DNA from: Pseudomonadota bacterium
Lineage (GTDB): Bacteria > Pseudomonadota > Gammaproteobacteria > Pseudomonadales > Pseudomonadaceae
Reading direction: 5' to 3'
Assembly (NCBI GenBank): GCA_023388335.1
Contig: JAEWGL010000134.1
Coordinates: 1-35,341, forward strand
DNA length: 35,341 bases
Shown here: piece after piece, positions 25,510 through 32,498 of the stretch
Layout: each line of letters opens with the position of its first letter
How positions within the stretch are numbered: position 1 is the first letter of the stretch
The notes under the pieces: model-generated
Database searches by the model: none
What the model saw: the letters and a program-made list of their open reading frames with translations, nothing else
What the model was told of the DNA's origin: nothing
Translations under genes and position numbers: made by a program

Positions 25510-26172
25510 GTCGTTCTCCCCGAACTGAAGTGTGCCTGGAAGTGGGTGAGCAACTCGTCGTACATACCAAATACGTAATAAACATACGGATGTGTATGTC
25601 ATCGTTGTCGTGATTCTACGAGCGGCTTGGATTGCTACGCGTTCGAGTACGCAGTGTGTTGACCTTGCCCGCCATGAGGCAGTTCACAGCGGTATTACGC
25701 TCAGGCAAGGTCGACGGAGGCGTGAGATCGATCCCTTAAGACGATGCAGCACGATCTGCTCCTTCTCCCTCAGGGAGAGGGTTGGGGTGAGGGTGGCGGC
25801 GAGCGCCGCAGTAGTCGAGGTTGAATCAGAACAGCATAAGCCGGCCCATCTCCATAGCGAAGGCAAGGCGTTTGAGCGAGTGTTCCTGGGGTGGCAGCTG
25901 TACGCGGGATCGCGGACCGAGGCAAAAGGAAACCGAAGGTCTCCCACGCACAGCCGCCATTGCACAGAAAGCAGGTGAAAATAAGCGCCTGCAATGTGAT
26001 GGGCTGGCGCTTAGCGTCTTTTGCATTTGCGGGCTGCGACGCCCGGTCGCTGGATTGACAGCGACGTGGGGAAGTTAGCGGGGTCGGGGATCAGTTTCAA
26101 GCAGGTATTAGCATGACATCTGTACGAGCGTCCTGGGTCTGGATAGAGGAGAAACAACTCAGCCAAGCAGAG
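25510..26172. other. Long intergenic tract with dispersed-repeat and hairpin sequences
   Basis: No convincing gene was found in this 660-bp tract. It holds a dispersed palindromic element at 25759-25794: TCTCCCT-C-AGGGAGA followed by GGTTGGGGTGAGGG, a motif found between genes in many proteobacteria. At 26046-26065 there is a perfect stem GTCGCTG-N6-CAGCGAC, just after a smaller GGGC/GCCC stem. Short open frames on both strands lack ribosome sites and recognisable products. The tract leads into the first copy of the 62-bp leader repeat. Confidence 0.55.
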
Positions 26173-26234
26173 TTTTCGGAAACGTCCTGCAGACTTTTCG
26201 ACCAGCGATGCCATAGTGTTCGACTTCCAACTAC
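26173..26234 (+). repeat. 62-bp leader repeat, copy A
   Basis: It begins TTTTCGGAAACGTCCTGCA and aligns without gaps to 27786-27847 with about eleven mismatches, the first 19 bases being identical. In copy B it stands directly upstream of an Hcp start codon, so it looks like the leader or promoter of an Hcp effector gene. Here no Hcp coding sequence follows. Instead 'TACTGGCGAT' and an in-frame tail '...YWRSPALHKPDFGELI' stop at 26282, 20 bp before the next gene. Confidence 0.8.
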
Positions 26235-26302
26235 TGGCGATCACCAGCACTCCACAAGCCAGATTTCGGTGAGCTGATCTGACGATAGAGAGAGGAAGAC
26301 GA

Positions 26303-27052
26303 ATGCACCATCAATGGACCAACGTTACCCAGTCCTATATAAACGCTAATCGAGCACTGAGCCCGCTCAAGCTTTGGCGCGAAGGCCCAAAGCGGGAATT
26401 GCTGCCGCTCGCGGCGATCTTTGTACTTATGATCTGCGTTGCCGGGACCCTGTATCGGGTCGAGATTCCGGTCTGGCCGATAGTCTGCCTCTGGGCTGTC
26501 GCGATGCTCATGCTGTTGTGCTTCAAATCCATGGACCGTATCGCTGCGCGACGGTATGCCGATGAGTATGCGCAATACGCTATCGACCGGCAGCCGTTCA
26601 CCAAGCGGATCGATTTTTTGGCTTATGCCCTGTTCAAGCAGCGCATTACCCAAATCGGCTACAGTTGCGAGCAGTTGCAGGCGATTGCGGACTACTCGGA
26701 AACGCTCGCGCCGCCCTCGAAGCCGTTTCTGATCAGCCAGCACGTTGTCACCGTCAGTTTGCTCACGGTGCTCGGCGGGATGTTCATCAATTATCTGCAA
26801 GTGATGCCCCACTGGGCGAACCAAGGCCTGTGGTACATCTGGGTCGTGGCGTGCCTGACCGTGCTGGTGAGCGTGGTGCTCGATGGCATCCAGACGGCGC
26901 AGTCACGGGATATCCGGATTCGGCGCTACCTCAAACGGGTTCAGATCGAGATGGCCTTTGAGCGGTTGGCTAAAGGCATGGGGCAAGCACCAGCAGGGGA
27001 GTGCGCTGATGAGGGGACCTCTGAGCCTAGCTCGTTGCAGTGTCACCGGTAA
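26303..27052 (+). CDS. Multi-pass membrane protein, candidate orphan T6SS immunity protein
   Basis: A 249-residue protein with four hydrophobic segments in two pairs: about residues 35-52 ('LLPLAAIFVLMICVAG'), 58-74 ('PIVCLWAVAMLMLLCF'), 148-166 and 176-194 ('LWYIWVVACLTVLVSVVL'). They are separated by a charged cytoplasmic-looking loop, with a basic tail at the end. GAGGAAG precedes ATG. I do not recognise the family. The Hcp-type leader repeat 70 bp upstream and the parallel with the 28191 gene suggest an immunity protein against a membrane-acting effector whose gene was lost. This is inference from context. Confidence 0.65.
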   Translation: MHHQWTNVTQSYINANRALSPLKLWREGPKRELLPLAAIFVLMICVAGTLYRVEIPVWPIVCLWAVAMLMLLCFKSMDRIAARRYADEYAQYAIDRQPFTKRIDFLAYALFKQRITQIGYSCEQLQAIADYSETLAPPSKPFLISQHVVTVSLLTVLGGMFINYLQVMPHWANQGLWYIWVVACLTVLVSVVLDGIQTAQSRDIRIRRYLKRVQIEMAFERLAKGMGQAPAGECADEGTSEPSSLQCHR

Positions 27053-27140
27053 GGCCTGGGTTTAGCGCGCTTGCGACGTGCACTGGGGCGCACGATGTGG
27101 TGAACTGGCGACCGCAAACCTTGACCCACTCCGAGATTGC

Positions 27141-27635
27141 ATGACCAGCCCAACCCTGTCCCCCGTCAACCCTGATGAGATCGACGCAGTCGTCAGTTTC
27201 ATCAACGCCGCTCGCGGCGAACTGTTCCCAATGCTCGCCAGCGCACCCATCCCCCACGACCTGGCGCATTTTCGTGACGTTTATGTGGACGGTCCCGGCT
27301 GCTTTCTGGCGGCCTGGGACGAAGGGCGGCTCGTTGCGGTGATCGGCTATCTGCCCTACAACCATCGTTTCGCGCAGCTCGAGTATCGGCAGAGCCGGGT
27401 GGTGGAGGTGGTGCGGTTGTTCGTGTTGCCGCAGTACCGCCGCGGCGGACTGGCGGCGCGGTTGTTCGCGGCCCTGCGGGAGCAGGCCCAGGGGGTGGAG
27501 TGCCTGTACCTGCATACTCACCCCTTTCTGCCGGGGGCGATTACCTTCTGGGAGAAGCAGGGATTCGAGATTGTGGCTGTCGAGGCAGATCCCCTGTGGC
27601 AGACGACGCACATGCAGCTGTGGCTCAACAGCTGA
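27141..27635 (+). CDS. GNAT-family N-acetyltransferase
   Basis: A 164-residue protein with GNAT motif A 'VVRLFVLPQYRRGGLAARLFAAL' in pattern (Q-x-x-R-R-G-G-L-A binds acetyl-CoA) and a C-terminal 'LHTHPFLPGAITFWEKQGFE', the typical 'FWxKxGF' ending. The acceptor is unknown. Its ribosome site is weak; ATG at 27141 was chosen because the fold starts there, although the frame is open from 27078. It lies between the two Hcp-module remnants, so it may be cargo carried with them. Confidence 0.82.
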   Translation: MTSPTLSPVNPDEIDAVVSFINAARGELFPMLASAPIPHDLAHFRDVYVDGPGCFLAAWDEGRLVAVIGYLPYNHRFAQLEYRQSRVVEVVRLFVLPQYRRGGLAARLFAALREQAQGVECLYLHTHPFLPGAITFWEKQGFEIVAVEADPLWQTTHMQLWLNS

Positions 27636-27785
27636 GGAAGATCTTCAATGCCGCGCCGTGGCTATAGGCGTTCGTCCAGTTCGCTTGAGTCCACGCAGTT
27701 GGGCGCAGAATAGGCCGCAATGCGTCTGAGCCTATCTTCCTTACGCGCCTGCGTAGCGCATTCACAGCACAACTTCACCGGATAA

Positions 27786-27847
27786 TTTTCGGAAACGTCC
27801 TGCATACATCCCCAGCACCGGTGCCATAGCGTTCGACCTCCACCTAC
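27786..27847 (+). repeat. 62-bp leader repeat, copy B, upstream of truncated hcp
   Basis: This is the second copy of the leader at 26173, ending 14 bp before the ATG of the Hcp remnant. The shared bases include TTTTCGGAAACGTCCTGCA, TGCCATAG and GTTCGAC. Conservation of a non-coding block in front of two effector modules suggests a promoter, a post-transcriptional control leader, or a recombination tract for swapping modules. Confidence 0.8.
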
Positions 27848-27861
27848 AGGGAATGAGTAGC

Positions 27862-28011
27862 ATGGCCCATCACGGTTACTTGACCATCACCGGCAACAAG
27901 CAAGGCTTGATCTCCGCGGGCTGCTCGACGCAGGACTCCATTGGCAATCGCTGCCAAGCTGGGCACCGTGACGAAATACTGGTGTTGTCCTTCGCCCACC
28001 ACCGGAATTGA
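27862..28011 (+). pseudogene. hcp: Truncated Hcp-family type VI secretion protein (N-terminal 49 residues)
   Basis: The reading frame 'MAHHGYLTITGNKQGLISAG' continues 'CSTQDSIGNRCQAGHRDEIL' and 'VLSFAHHRN' before TGA at 28009. The 'YLTITGNKQGLISAGCSTQDSIGN...GHRDEI' pattern is the well-known start of the Hcp family, which forms the hexameric tube rings of type VI secretion systems. In effector-bearing forms it carries a C-terminal toxin. A full Hcp core is about 160-170 residues, so about 70% is missing. A ribosome site AGGGA lies about nine bases upstream. It is too short to form a tube ring and is best read as a deletion remnant. Confidence 0.85.
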
Positions 28012-28194
28012 CGTAGGACTGTCCGTTTTCGGCATGACATGTCTAGTGCTGAAGCTTGGTGCGTGGAGATTATTTCGCGGACCGATTACTGGCGATTCTA
28101 TGAAACGATGGATATTAATGCCCTGAGGTTGGAGGCTGCCGCCAATTTGATTACCCTCAAGCAACTCCATGACGCTGCTGGGGCTGATGAATGA
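28012..28194 (+). pseudogene. In-frame tail after hcp remnant, probable effector C-terminus
   Basis: After the TGA the same frame stays open to TGA at 28192, encoding 'RRTVRFRHDMSSAEAWCVEI' and then 'ISRTDYWRFYETMDINALRL' and 'EAAANLITLKQLHDAAGADE'. An internal ATG lies at 28039 without a good ribosome site. The tail overlaps the next gene by ATGA, the usual link between an effector and its immunity gene. I infer that a deletion removed most of an Hcp-toxin gene and left its 3' end. The toxin type cannot be named. Confidence 0.5.
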
Positions 28195-28532
28195 TTCAGC
28201 TTCTTTTCGTTGCAGTAGCAATAACGACGCTGGCAACCTCGGCTTGGATCAAGTTCAAGTGGTCTGGCTATGAGGGCCTAATGAGTAGGGCATCTTTGGG
28301 CGCCTGCATATCGCTGGTGTTTGCGGCGGCTTACATGCAGAGTGTGCGATTTGATCTTTACTTTTTTATCTATCACTCCCCGGGCTTGGCTGAGAAGCAC
28401 CCATTAGTAGGGTGGGGGTCTTTGGTATTGGTCTTTATACATGGGTTTCTGCTAATGCCCACGCATCATGTGGTTAATTGGCCGCGAATTAATTGGGGCC
28501 GGTTGAGGGGGCGAGCCAGGCGTGATATCTGA
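28191..28532 (+). CDS. Small three-segment membrane protein, candidate T6SS immunity protein
   Basis: A 113-residue protein with hydrophobic segments at about residues 1-18, 30-50 and 74-90 ('WGSLVLVFIHGFLLMP'), and a basic C-terminus. Its ATG overlaps the stop of the effector-like tail (ATGA), so it was translationally coupled to it. Base composition is visibly more A/T-rich than the surrounding genes, a sign of transfer. I do not recognise the family. Position behind an Hcp remnant makes an inner-membrane immunity protein against a pore-forming or periplasm-acting toxin the best guess. Confidence 0.65.
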   Translation: MIQLLFVAVAITTLATSAWIKFKWSGYEGLMSRASLGACISLVFAAAYMQSVRFDLYFFIYHSPGLAEKHPLVGWGSLVLVFIHGFLLMPTHHVVNWPRINWGRLRGRARRDI

Positions 28533-28620
28533 TGAATAGCGGCAAGCTTTCGGGTTAGGCTGGAGCCTGTCGCAAACTCATTGACTTTTTATAAAATGCA
28601 TGGCGCTTTTGAGGGAGCTA

Positions 28621-28824
28621 ATGACTGAGCTTCACTTTATCGGCGTGGTGGTAATAGCACTTACTATTCCGACGATGCTGTGCGGCCGTTTTCGGCACCT
28701 CGCCATCTTCAACTTCAAGTTGGAAGACGGCGTGTGCGTCTGGGTGAGCAGTGCCCCGCGGCCGTCAGCCTCCCGGTCAGCGGGAAGTGGGGGTAGAGGG
28801 TCAAACAAGCCTTTATCTTTATGA
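28621..28824 (+). CDS. Short hypothetical protein with one membrane segment
   Basis: A 67-residue frame, 'MTELHFIGVVVIALTIPTML' then 'CGRFRHLAIFNFKLEDGVCV', with one hydrophobic helix and a Ser/Gly-rich end that looks out of frame for a real protein. GAGGGAG directly upstream favours ATG at 28621 over 28600. It may be the 5' end of a further membrane or immunity gene cut short by rearrangement. Low confidence. Confidence 0.35.
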   Translation: MTELHFIGVVVIALTIPTMLCGRFRHLAIFNFKLEDGVCVWVSSAPRPSASRSAGSGGRGSNKPLSL

Positions 28825-28894
28825 TGAGTATGACAATGAGCCCCGTTGAATCTTCCTGAATGCCGCTGCAGGCTTGCATTTGCCCCCGCAACCG

Positions 28895-30244
28895 TCAGAA
28901 CCCCCCAGTCAACGGATATTCCACCGCCAACCTGATCTGATCCCCATCGAGCTCCGCCTGCGCGGTATTGCCCCGATGCACGTTGTGCCGCACGGAGAAG
29001 GTGGTGCCTTTGGCTCTGCCGCTCTGTACCACGTACCGGGCTTCGAGGTCGCGCTCCCAGTGCTTGCCGCCTTTGCCATAGCCAAGGTAGGCGTAGCCGC
29101 CGTTGGCGTCGACGTGGCTGCCGTCGATGTCGAAACCACGCACGTACAAGGCCGTGAGATTAAGGCCAGGCAGGCCAAAGGCGCCCATATTGAGGTCATA
29201 GCGGGCCTGCCAGGACTTTTCGTTGGGGGCGTTGAAGTCGGACATCTGCACGGCGTTGCCGATGAAGATGGCGCCGCGGGTGACGTAGTCGAAGGGCGTG
29301 TTGCCATCCACCTGCTGGTAACCGAGGCTGAAGCCGTGCGGGCCTTGGTTGTAACGCGAGACCAGGCTCCAGGTGGTGTTGTCGATACGCCCGGACAGCG
29401 CTCTGCCGGTGTCGGTGGTGCGGTACAGGTTGAGATCGAGGATAAGGCCACGCTGGTCGTCGATAGCGTGGGTAAAGGTGCTGCCCAGATAGTGCTGGTT
29501 CCAGGTGTCTTGGTAACGCGAGGTGTAGAGGCTAGCGCTGAAGTTGCTGCTGGGGCTGTATACCGCGCCCGCGAGGTCGAAGCTGTCGCCCTGGCGGCCG
29601 TTGGAGTAGTTGACCACGAAGCCTCGGTCGTGGCTTGACGCGTTGCGGTCGGTGCTTTCGTTGAAGTGGCCGGCCACCAGCCTGAGCGTGTCGATCTCAT
29701 TGCTGCTGAGGAAGAAGCCAGTGGCGGTCTCGGGCAGCAGGCGGCTGTCGGAGGAGCTGAACACCGGCGTCTTCACACGTTGCTCGCCGTAGGACAGCAC
29801 GGTGTTGGACAGGCGCAGCTTGAGCGCGGCACCAGCGCGGCTGTATTCGTTCTTCGGGTGACCATCGTTGTCCAGCCCGAGCAGGCGCGCCTTGCCCGCA
29901 CGGCCACCGCCGCTGTCGAGCTGCACGCCGAGGTAGGCGTGGGCATCGACACCCACGCCGATCAGGCCTTGGGTGAAGCCGGACTGGAAGGTTCCCATCA
30001 GGCCGTAGGCCCATTCCTCGGCCTTGCCGTTGCGTTCACTGCGCGGCTTGTAGGCGTTGCGTGCGCCGCTGTTGCTGGCGCCATGGCGGTAGTCGCGCTG
30101 GTCGAAGACGCTGCGGTTGAGCAGGCTCCAGCTGCTGTCTTCGACCAAGCCTTTGGCCTGCGACTGGGCAGAGTCGGCCTGGGCCAGGGGGCTGGCGCCG
30201 AGCAGGGCAAGCAGCAGGATGGAGCGCTGCGAGGAGAAGCTCAT
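28895..30244 (-). CDS. OprD-family outer-membrane porin
   Basis: A 449-residue protein. The signal peptide 'MSFSSQRSILLLALLGASPL-AQA' is followed by the OprD opening 'SWSLLNRSVFDQRDYRHGA'. Typical features follow: 'EWAYGLMGTFQSGFTQGLIGVGVDAHAYLGVQLD', 'TGFFLSSNEIDTLRLVAGHF' and a C-terminal Phe. OprD porins admit amino acids, small organic acids or other specific ligands across the outer membrane. Its ATG overlaps the cupredoxin stop by ATGA, making it the last gene of the cobalamin-riboswitch operon. That suggests a porin for the ligand of the ABC system, perhaps a small corrinoid precursor or cobalt chelate, in place of a TonB receptor. Confidence 0.92.
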   Translation of the reverse strand: MSFSSQRSILLLALLGASPLAQADSAQSQAKGLVEDSSWSLLNRSVFDQRDYRHGASNSGARNAYKPRSERNGKAEEWAYGLMGTFQSGFTQGLIGVGVDAHAYLGVQLDSGGGRAGKARLLGLDNDGHPKNEYSRAGAALKLRLSNTVLSYGEQRVKTPVFSSSDSRLLPETATGFFLSSNEIDTLRLVAGHFNESTDRNASSHDRGFVVNYSNGRQGDSFDLAGAVYSPSSNFSASLYTSRYQDTWNQHYLGSTFTHAIDDQRGLILDLNLYRTTDTGRALSGRIDNTTWSLVSRYNQGPHGFSLGYQQVDGNTPFDYVTRGAIFIGNAVQMSDFNAPNEKSWQARYDLNMGAFGLPGLNLTALYVRGFDIDGSHVDANGGYAYLGYGKGGKHWERDLEARYVVQSGRAKGTTFSVRHNVHRGNTAQAELDGDQIRLAVEYPLTGGF

Positions 30245-30678
30245 TGGCCGGCCTCCAGTTGCTTGAGCTGGGCGACGAAGCGCTCATGGGCGCGGGCTGG
30301 CAGGGTGGCGGGCACGGTCGCAGCATTGGCCGGCTCACCGACCTGAATCAACATGACCATGCCCATGGCCAGGTGCGGGATGCACTGGATGCCGTACAGG
30401 CCAGGCGCGGTGAAGGTCTGCTCCAGGGTCTGGTTGATCTTGCCCTTGAATGCCTCGGCGCCGGCCGGCCACAACGCGGGCAGGCTGGCGGCGTTATGCC
30501 CACTCTGGGTCGGCAGGAAGCGCACGCTGTCGCCGGGGGCGATGCGCAGGTGGTTTGGCTCGAAGACCATGGTCCCCGCGGTGCCTCGGTTGAGCATTTT
30601 CACTTCATGGACTTCGGCCCAGGCGGCCGGGGCAAGCAGGGTGGCGGACAGCAGCAAGGCAAGGGGACGCAACAGCAT
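30241..30678 (-). CDS. Pseudoazurin-like cupredoxin
   Basis: A 145-residue periplasmic protein with signal 'MLLRPLALLLSATLLAPAAWA'. The mature part follows pseudoazurin closely: 'MVFEPNHLRIAPGDSVRFLP', 'GHNAASLP', 'GAEAFKGKINQ', 'YGIQCIPHLAMGMVMLIQVG'. The type-1 copper ligands are H61, C99, H102 and M107. Pseudoazurins carry electrons, for example to copper nitrite reductase, but no denitrification gene is near. ATG at 30678 is preferred over a TTG two codons upstream because GGAAG is seven bases before it. A C-terminal extension of about 30 residues beyond the cupredoxin fold is present. It lies 15 bp after the ATPase gene and overlaps the porin gene, so it belongs to the B12-controlled operon. 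Confidence 0.9.
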   Translation of the reverse strand: MLLRPLALLLSATLLAPAAWAEVHEVKMLNRGTAGTMVFEPNHLRIAPGDSVRFLPTQSGHNAASLPALWPAGAEAFKGKINQTLEQTFTAPGLYGIQCIPHLAMGMVMLIQVGEPANAATVPATLPARAHERFVAQLKQLEAGQ

Positions 30679-30693
30679 GTTCAAGCTTCCAAC

Positions 30694-31485
30694 TCAGGGG
30701 GCGCGAAAACGCAGGATGCGCGCGCCGTCGAAGGGATCGGTGAGGTAATGGGCATGCACGCCAAAGGTGCTTAGCAGGCGCTCGGGCGTGAGCACGTCCT
30801 GGGGCTTGCCAAGAGCCACCAGGCGGCCACGGTCGAGCACGGCAAGACGGTCGCAGGTCAGCGCCTGGTTGAGGTCGTGCAGGGCGATCAGGGTGGTCAC
30901 CGGCAAGGCTTGCACGCGATGTAGCAGGCTCAGCTGATGCTGGATGTCCAGGTGATTGGTCGGCTCGTCAAGCAGCAGCAGCCGCGGGCGCTGGGCCAGG
31001 GCGCGGGCGATGTGCACGCGCTGGCGTTCGCCGCCGGACAGGCTGCTCCAGCTGCGTTGGCGCAGGTGCAGGGCATCGACGTCGGTCAGGGCCTGGTCGA
31101 CGAGGGCGGTGTCCTCGGCAGAAAACGGCGCCAGCGCCGAAAGCCAGGGCGTACGACCCAAGGCCACGGCGTCGAACACGCTGATGGCATCATTGGTATC
31201 GGCGTGCTGTTCCACCAGCGCCAGGGTCTGGGCGATCTGTCGCCTTGGCTGGCGCGCCAGCGGTTGCTCGAGCAGCTGCACGCGGCCACTGCTGGGCGCG
31301 CGCAAGCCAGCCAGGAGCTTGAGCAGGGTCGACTTGCCCGAGCCATTGGGACCGACGATGCCGAGGGTTTCGCCGGGGGTCACGGCGAGGTTGATGTCAT
31401 ACAGCAATTGAGTGTCGCGCACGCGAAAGCCCAGGCCCTGGCACCTGAGCAGTGTGGCCTGCAGGGGCGGTGTCATGGCGGTCAT
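30694..31485 (-). CDS. ABC transporter ATPase of the cobalamin/siderophore (BtuD/FecE) type
   Basis: A 263-residue ATPase with Walker A 'GPNGSGKST', Q-loop region 'LALVEQHAD', signature 'LSGGERQRV', Walker B 'LLLLDEPTNHLD' and H-loop 'ALHDLN'. AGGAG precedes ATG at 31485, and the ATG overlaps the permease stop (4 bp). The same reading frame continues open through the permease gene, but that extension is a shadow. It energises import through the FecCD-type permease. Confidence 0.93.
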   Translation of the reverse strand: MTAMTPPLQATLLRCQGLGFRVRDTQLLYDINLAVTPGETLGIVGPNGSGKSTLLKLLAGLRAPSSGRVQLLEQPLARQPRRQIAQTLALVEQHADTNDAISVFDAVALGRTPWLSALAPFSAEDTALVDQALTDVDALHLRQRSWSSLSGGERQRVHIARALAQRPRLLLLDEPTNHLDIQHQLSLLHRVQALPVTTLIALHDLNQALTCDRLAVLDRGRLVALGKPQDVLTPERLLSTFGVHAHYLTDPFDGARILRFRAP

Positions 31486-32498
31486 CGTTGGCTCCTGCGG
31501 CTGACCAGAATCAGTGCGAACACCGGCGCGCCGATCAGCGCGGTGACCACACCGACCGGGACCACCTGGCCGGGGATCAGCGTGCGCGAGAGGATATCGG
31601 CGGTGATCAGAAACAGCGCACCTCCCAGCGCACTGGCCGGCAGCAGGCGGCTGTGGCTGCCGCCGAGCAGCAGGCGCAAGGCATGGGGAATGACCAGGCC
31701 GACGAACCCGATGGCGCCGACGATCGACACCATCACCGCGGTGACCAACGCTGCGCAGGTGATCAGCAACAGCTGCACGCGACGCACTGGGATACCCAGC
31801 GAGGCGGCCGAGTCGACGCCGAAGGTGAAGGCATCCAGCGCACGCCGATACCACAGGCACACGGCCAGGCCCATCATGGCCACCGGCACGGCCAGCCATA
31901 CCGAGGGCCAGCGCACGCCGCTGAGGTTGCCCAGCAGCCAGAAGAGGATGCCGCGCGCCTGCTCGGCACTGGCCGATTTGGTAATGAGGAAAGCTGTCAG
32001 GGCATTGAACAGTTGCGAGCCGGCGATACCAGCCAGGATCACCTGGGCGTTGTGGCGGGTGGGGCCGCTGGCGCGGGCCAGCAGCAGGACCAGCGCAAAG
32101 GCCGCCAGGGCCCCGACGAAGGCACCGCCAGATAGGCTCAGGGCACCCGCGCCGAGGCCCAGCAGGGCTACCAGCACCGCGCCGGTCGAGGCACCGGCCG
32201 ACAGGCCGAGCAGGTAGGGTTCGGCCAGCGGGTTGCGTAGCAACGCCTGCAGGATCACCCCGCAGGTCGCCAGGCCGGCGCCACAGGCGGCGGCGACCAG
32301 GGTGCGGGTCAGGCGGTAGTTCCAGACGATGCCGGCATCGATCGGGTCGACCGGATGGCCGGCCTGCCACAGCTGGTTGGCCAGCACCTGGTAGACCACC
32401 GTGGGCGACACGCTGGCCTCGCCGATGGCGATGCCGGCCAGCAAGGCCACCACCAGGACGGCCAGGGCCAGGACGCAGAGGGGCAGCAAGCGCATCAT
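31482..32498 (-). CDS. FecCD/BtuC-family ABC transporter permease
   Basis: A 338-residue inner-membrane protein with about ten hydrophobic segments. Family motifs are 'ACGAGLATCGVILQALLRNPLAEPYLLGLSAGAS' in pattern and 'GAIGFVGLVIPHALRLLLG' (the EAA-like coupling loop). The family imports cobalamin, haem, or iron-siderophores. Its start overlaps the binding-protein stop and its stop overlaps the ATPase start, each by 4 bp. The riboswitch upstream favours a corrinoid or cobalt compound. Confidence 0.93.
   Translation of the reverse strand: MMRLLPLCVLALAVLVVALLAGIAIGEASVSPTVVYQVLANQLWQAGHPVDPIDAGIVWNYRLTRTLVAAACGAGLATCGVILQALLRNPLAEPYLLGLSAGASTGAVLVALLGLGAGALSLSGGAFVGALAAFALVLLLARASGPTRHNAQVILAGIAGSQLFNALTAFLITKSASAEQARGILFWLLGNLSGVRWPSVWLAVPVAMMGLAVCLWYRRALDAFTFGVDSAASLGIPVRRVQLLLITCAALVTAVMVSIVGAIGFVGLVIPHALRLLLGGSHSRLLPASALGGALFLITADILSRTLIPGQVVPVGVVTALIGAPVFALILVSRRSQR

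Noticed and set aside
25592..26078. Short open frames on both strands in the 25.6-26.1 kb tract
   Set aside because: They have no ribosome sites, overlap each other and cross palindromic repeats; no recognisable product.
30241..30678. Denitrification electron-carrier gene cluster
   Set aside because: The cupredoxin looks like pseudoazurin, but no nitrite or nitrous oxide reductase gene lies nearby and the operon is under a B12 riboswitch.
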